Assembly: GCA_001412365.1 (NCBI GenBank)
Contig: LKUE01000229.1
Location: 1 to 14,666 of the forward strand
Direction of reading: 5' to 3'
DNA length: 14,666 bases
Source of the DNA: Desulfuromonas sp. SDB
GTDB lineage: Bacteria > SDB-A
Shown here in pieces: positions 14,617 through 14,666 of the stretch; position 1 is the first letter of the stretch, and each line of letters starts with the position of its first letter. The position numbers were made by a program, and so were the translations under genes. The notes below the pieces were generated by a model. That model was not told where the DNA came from. It did no database searches and was given only the letters and a program-made list of their open reading frames with translations.

Positions 14617-14666
14617 TAACTACCTCATAAAATTTCAATTTTTTCTTTGCAGCATAAAATATACAT

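Noticed and set aside
14617-14666. Possible C-terminal end of another minus-strand gene upstream of the MBL-fold hydrolase
   Set aside because: More than one frame is open over most of the 50 nt and none gives a recognisable sequence; too short to call.
1-14666. Defence system, prophage, insertion sequence or CRISPR array
   Set aside because: No transposase, integrase, Cas, toxin-antitoxin or nuclease motif and no regularly spaced repeats were seen on either strand.

Overview
The window looks like chromosomal core sequence from an AT-rich, diderm (Gram-negative-type) bacterium. Evidence for a double membrane is a predicted outer-membrane beta-barrel protein of about 1,000 residues ending in Phe and a short lipoprotein. 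Housekeeping genes (ndk, topA, a Smg/DUF494 gene, three tRNAs) are standard bacterial types. Frequent TTG/GTG starts and the style of the large outer-membrane protein (VYVNG..L..DYEI...G.I.F) resemble Bacteroidetes/FCB-group and related candidate-phylum genomes, but no single gene fixes the phylum, so this placement is inference.

Layout, reading minus-strand transcription from right to left. At the right end, 13969-14616 (-) encodes a glyoxalase II-like metallo-beta-lactamase-fold hydrolase with a terminator-like hairpin overlapping its stop codon. It faces 13027-13944 (+), a two-TM-anchored SPFH/prohibitin-like protein and the only plus-strand gene, which is visibly richer in GC than its neighbours. 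A divergent intergenic region (about 12820-13026) carries promoter candidates in both directions. Leftward runs a tight gene chain: smg-like DUF494 gene, topA with four zinc motifs, a cytoplasmic GH13 glycosidase overlapping topA by 14 nt, a degenerate O6-alkylguanine-DNA alkyltransferase-like protein, and an unrecognised lipoprotein whose TTG start overlaps the previous stop.

A good sigma70-type promoter at 7235-7262 (-) then precedes tRNA-Gly(GCC), tRNA-Cys(GCA) and tRNA-Leu(TAA), none with encoded CCA. The same direction continues with only short gaps into an M20 amidohydrolase, a polytopic membrane protein with a GATase-like (DUF4350/GldG-like) domain, ndk, the large beta-barrel protein and a truncated membrane-anchored protein at the left edge. 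Stable RNA and protein genes may therefore share one transcript.

I see no phage, transposon, CRISPR or recognisable defence or toxin system. The observations most worth checking are: the alkyltransferase-like protein whose PCHR active site reads PSYH; the large outer-membrane gene, which has a signal-peptide-like segment but no ATG/GTG/TTG start in front of it, its reading frame opening inside ndk; the apparent partial second copy of the GATase-like fold in the membrane protein; and a C9 tract inside topA. No gap between genes exceeds about 210 nt.
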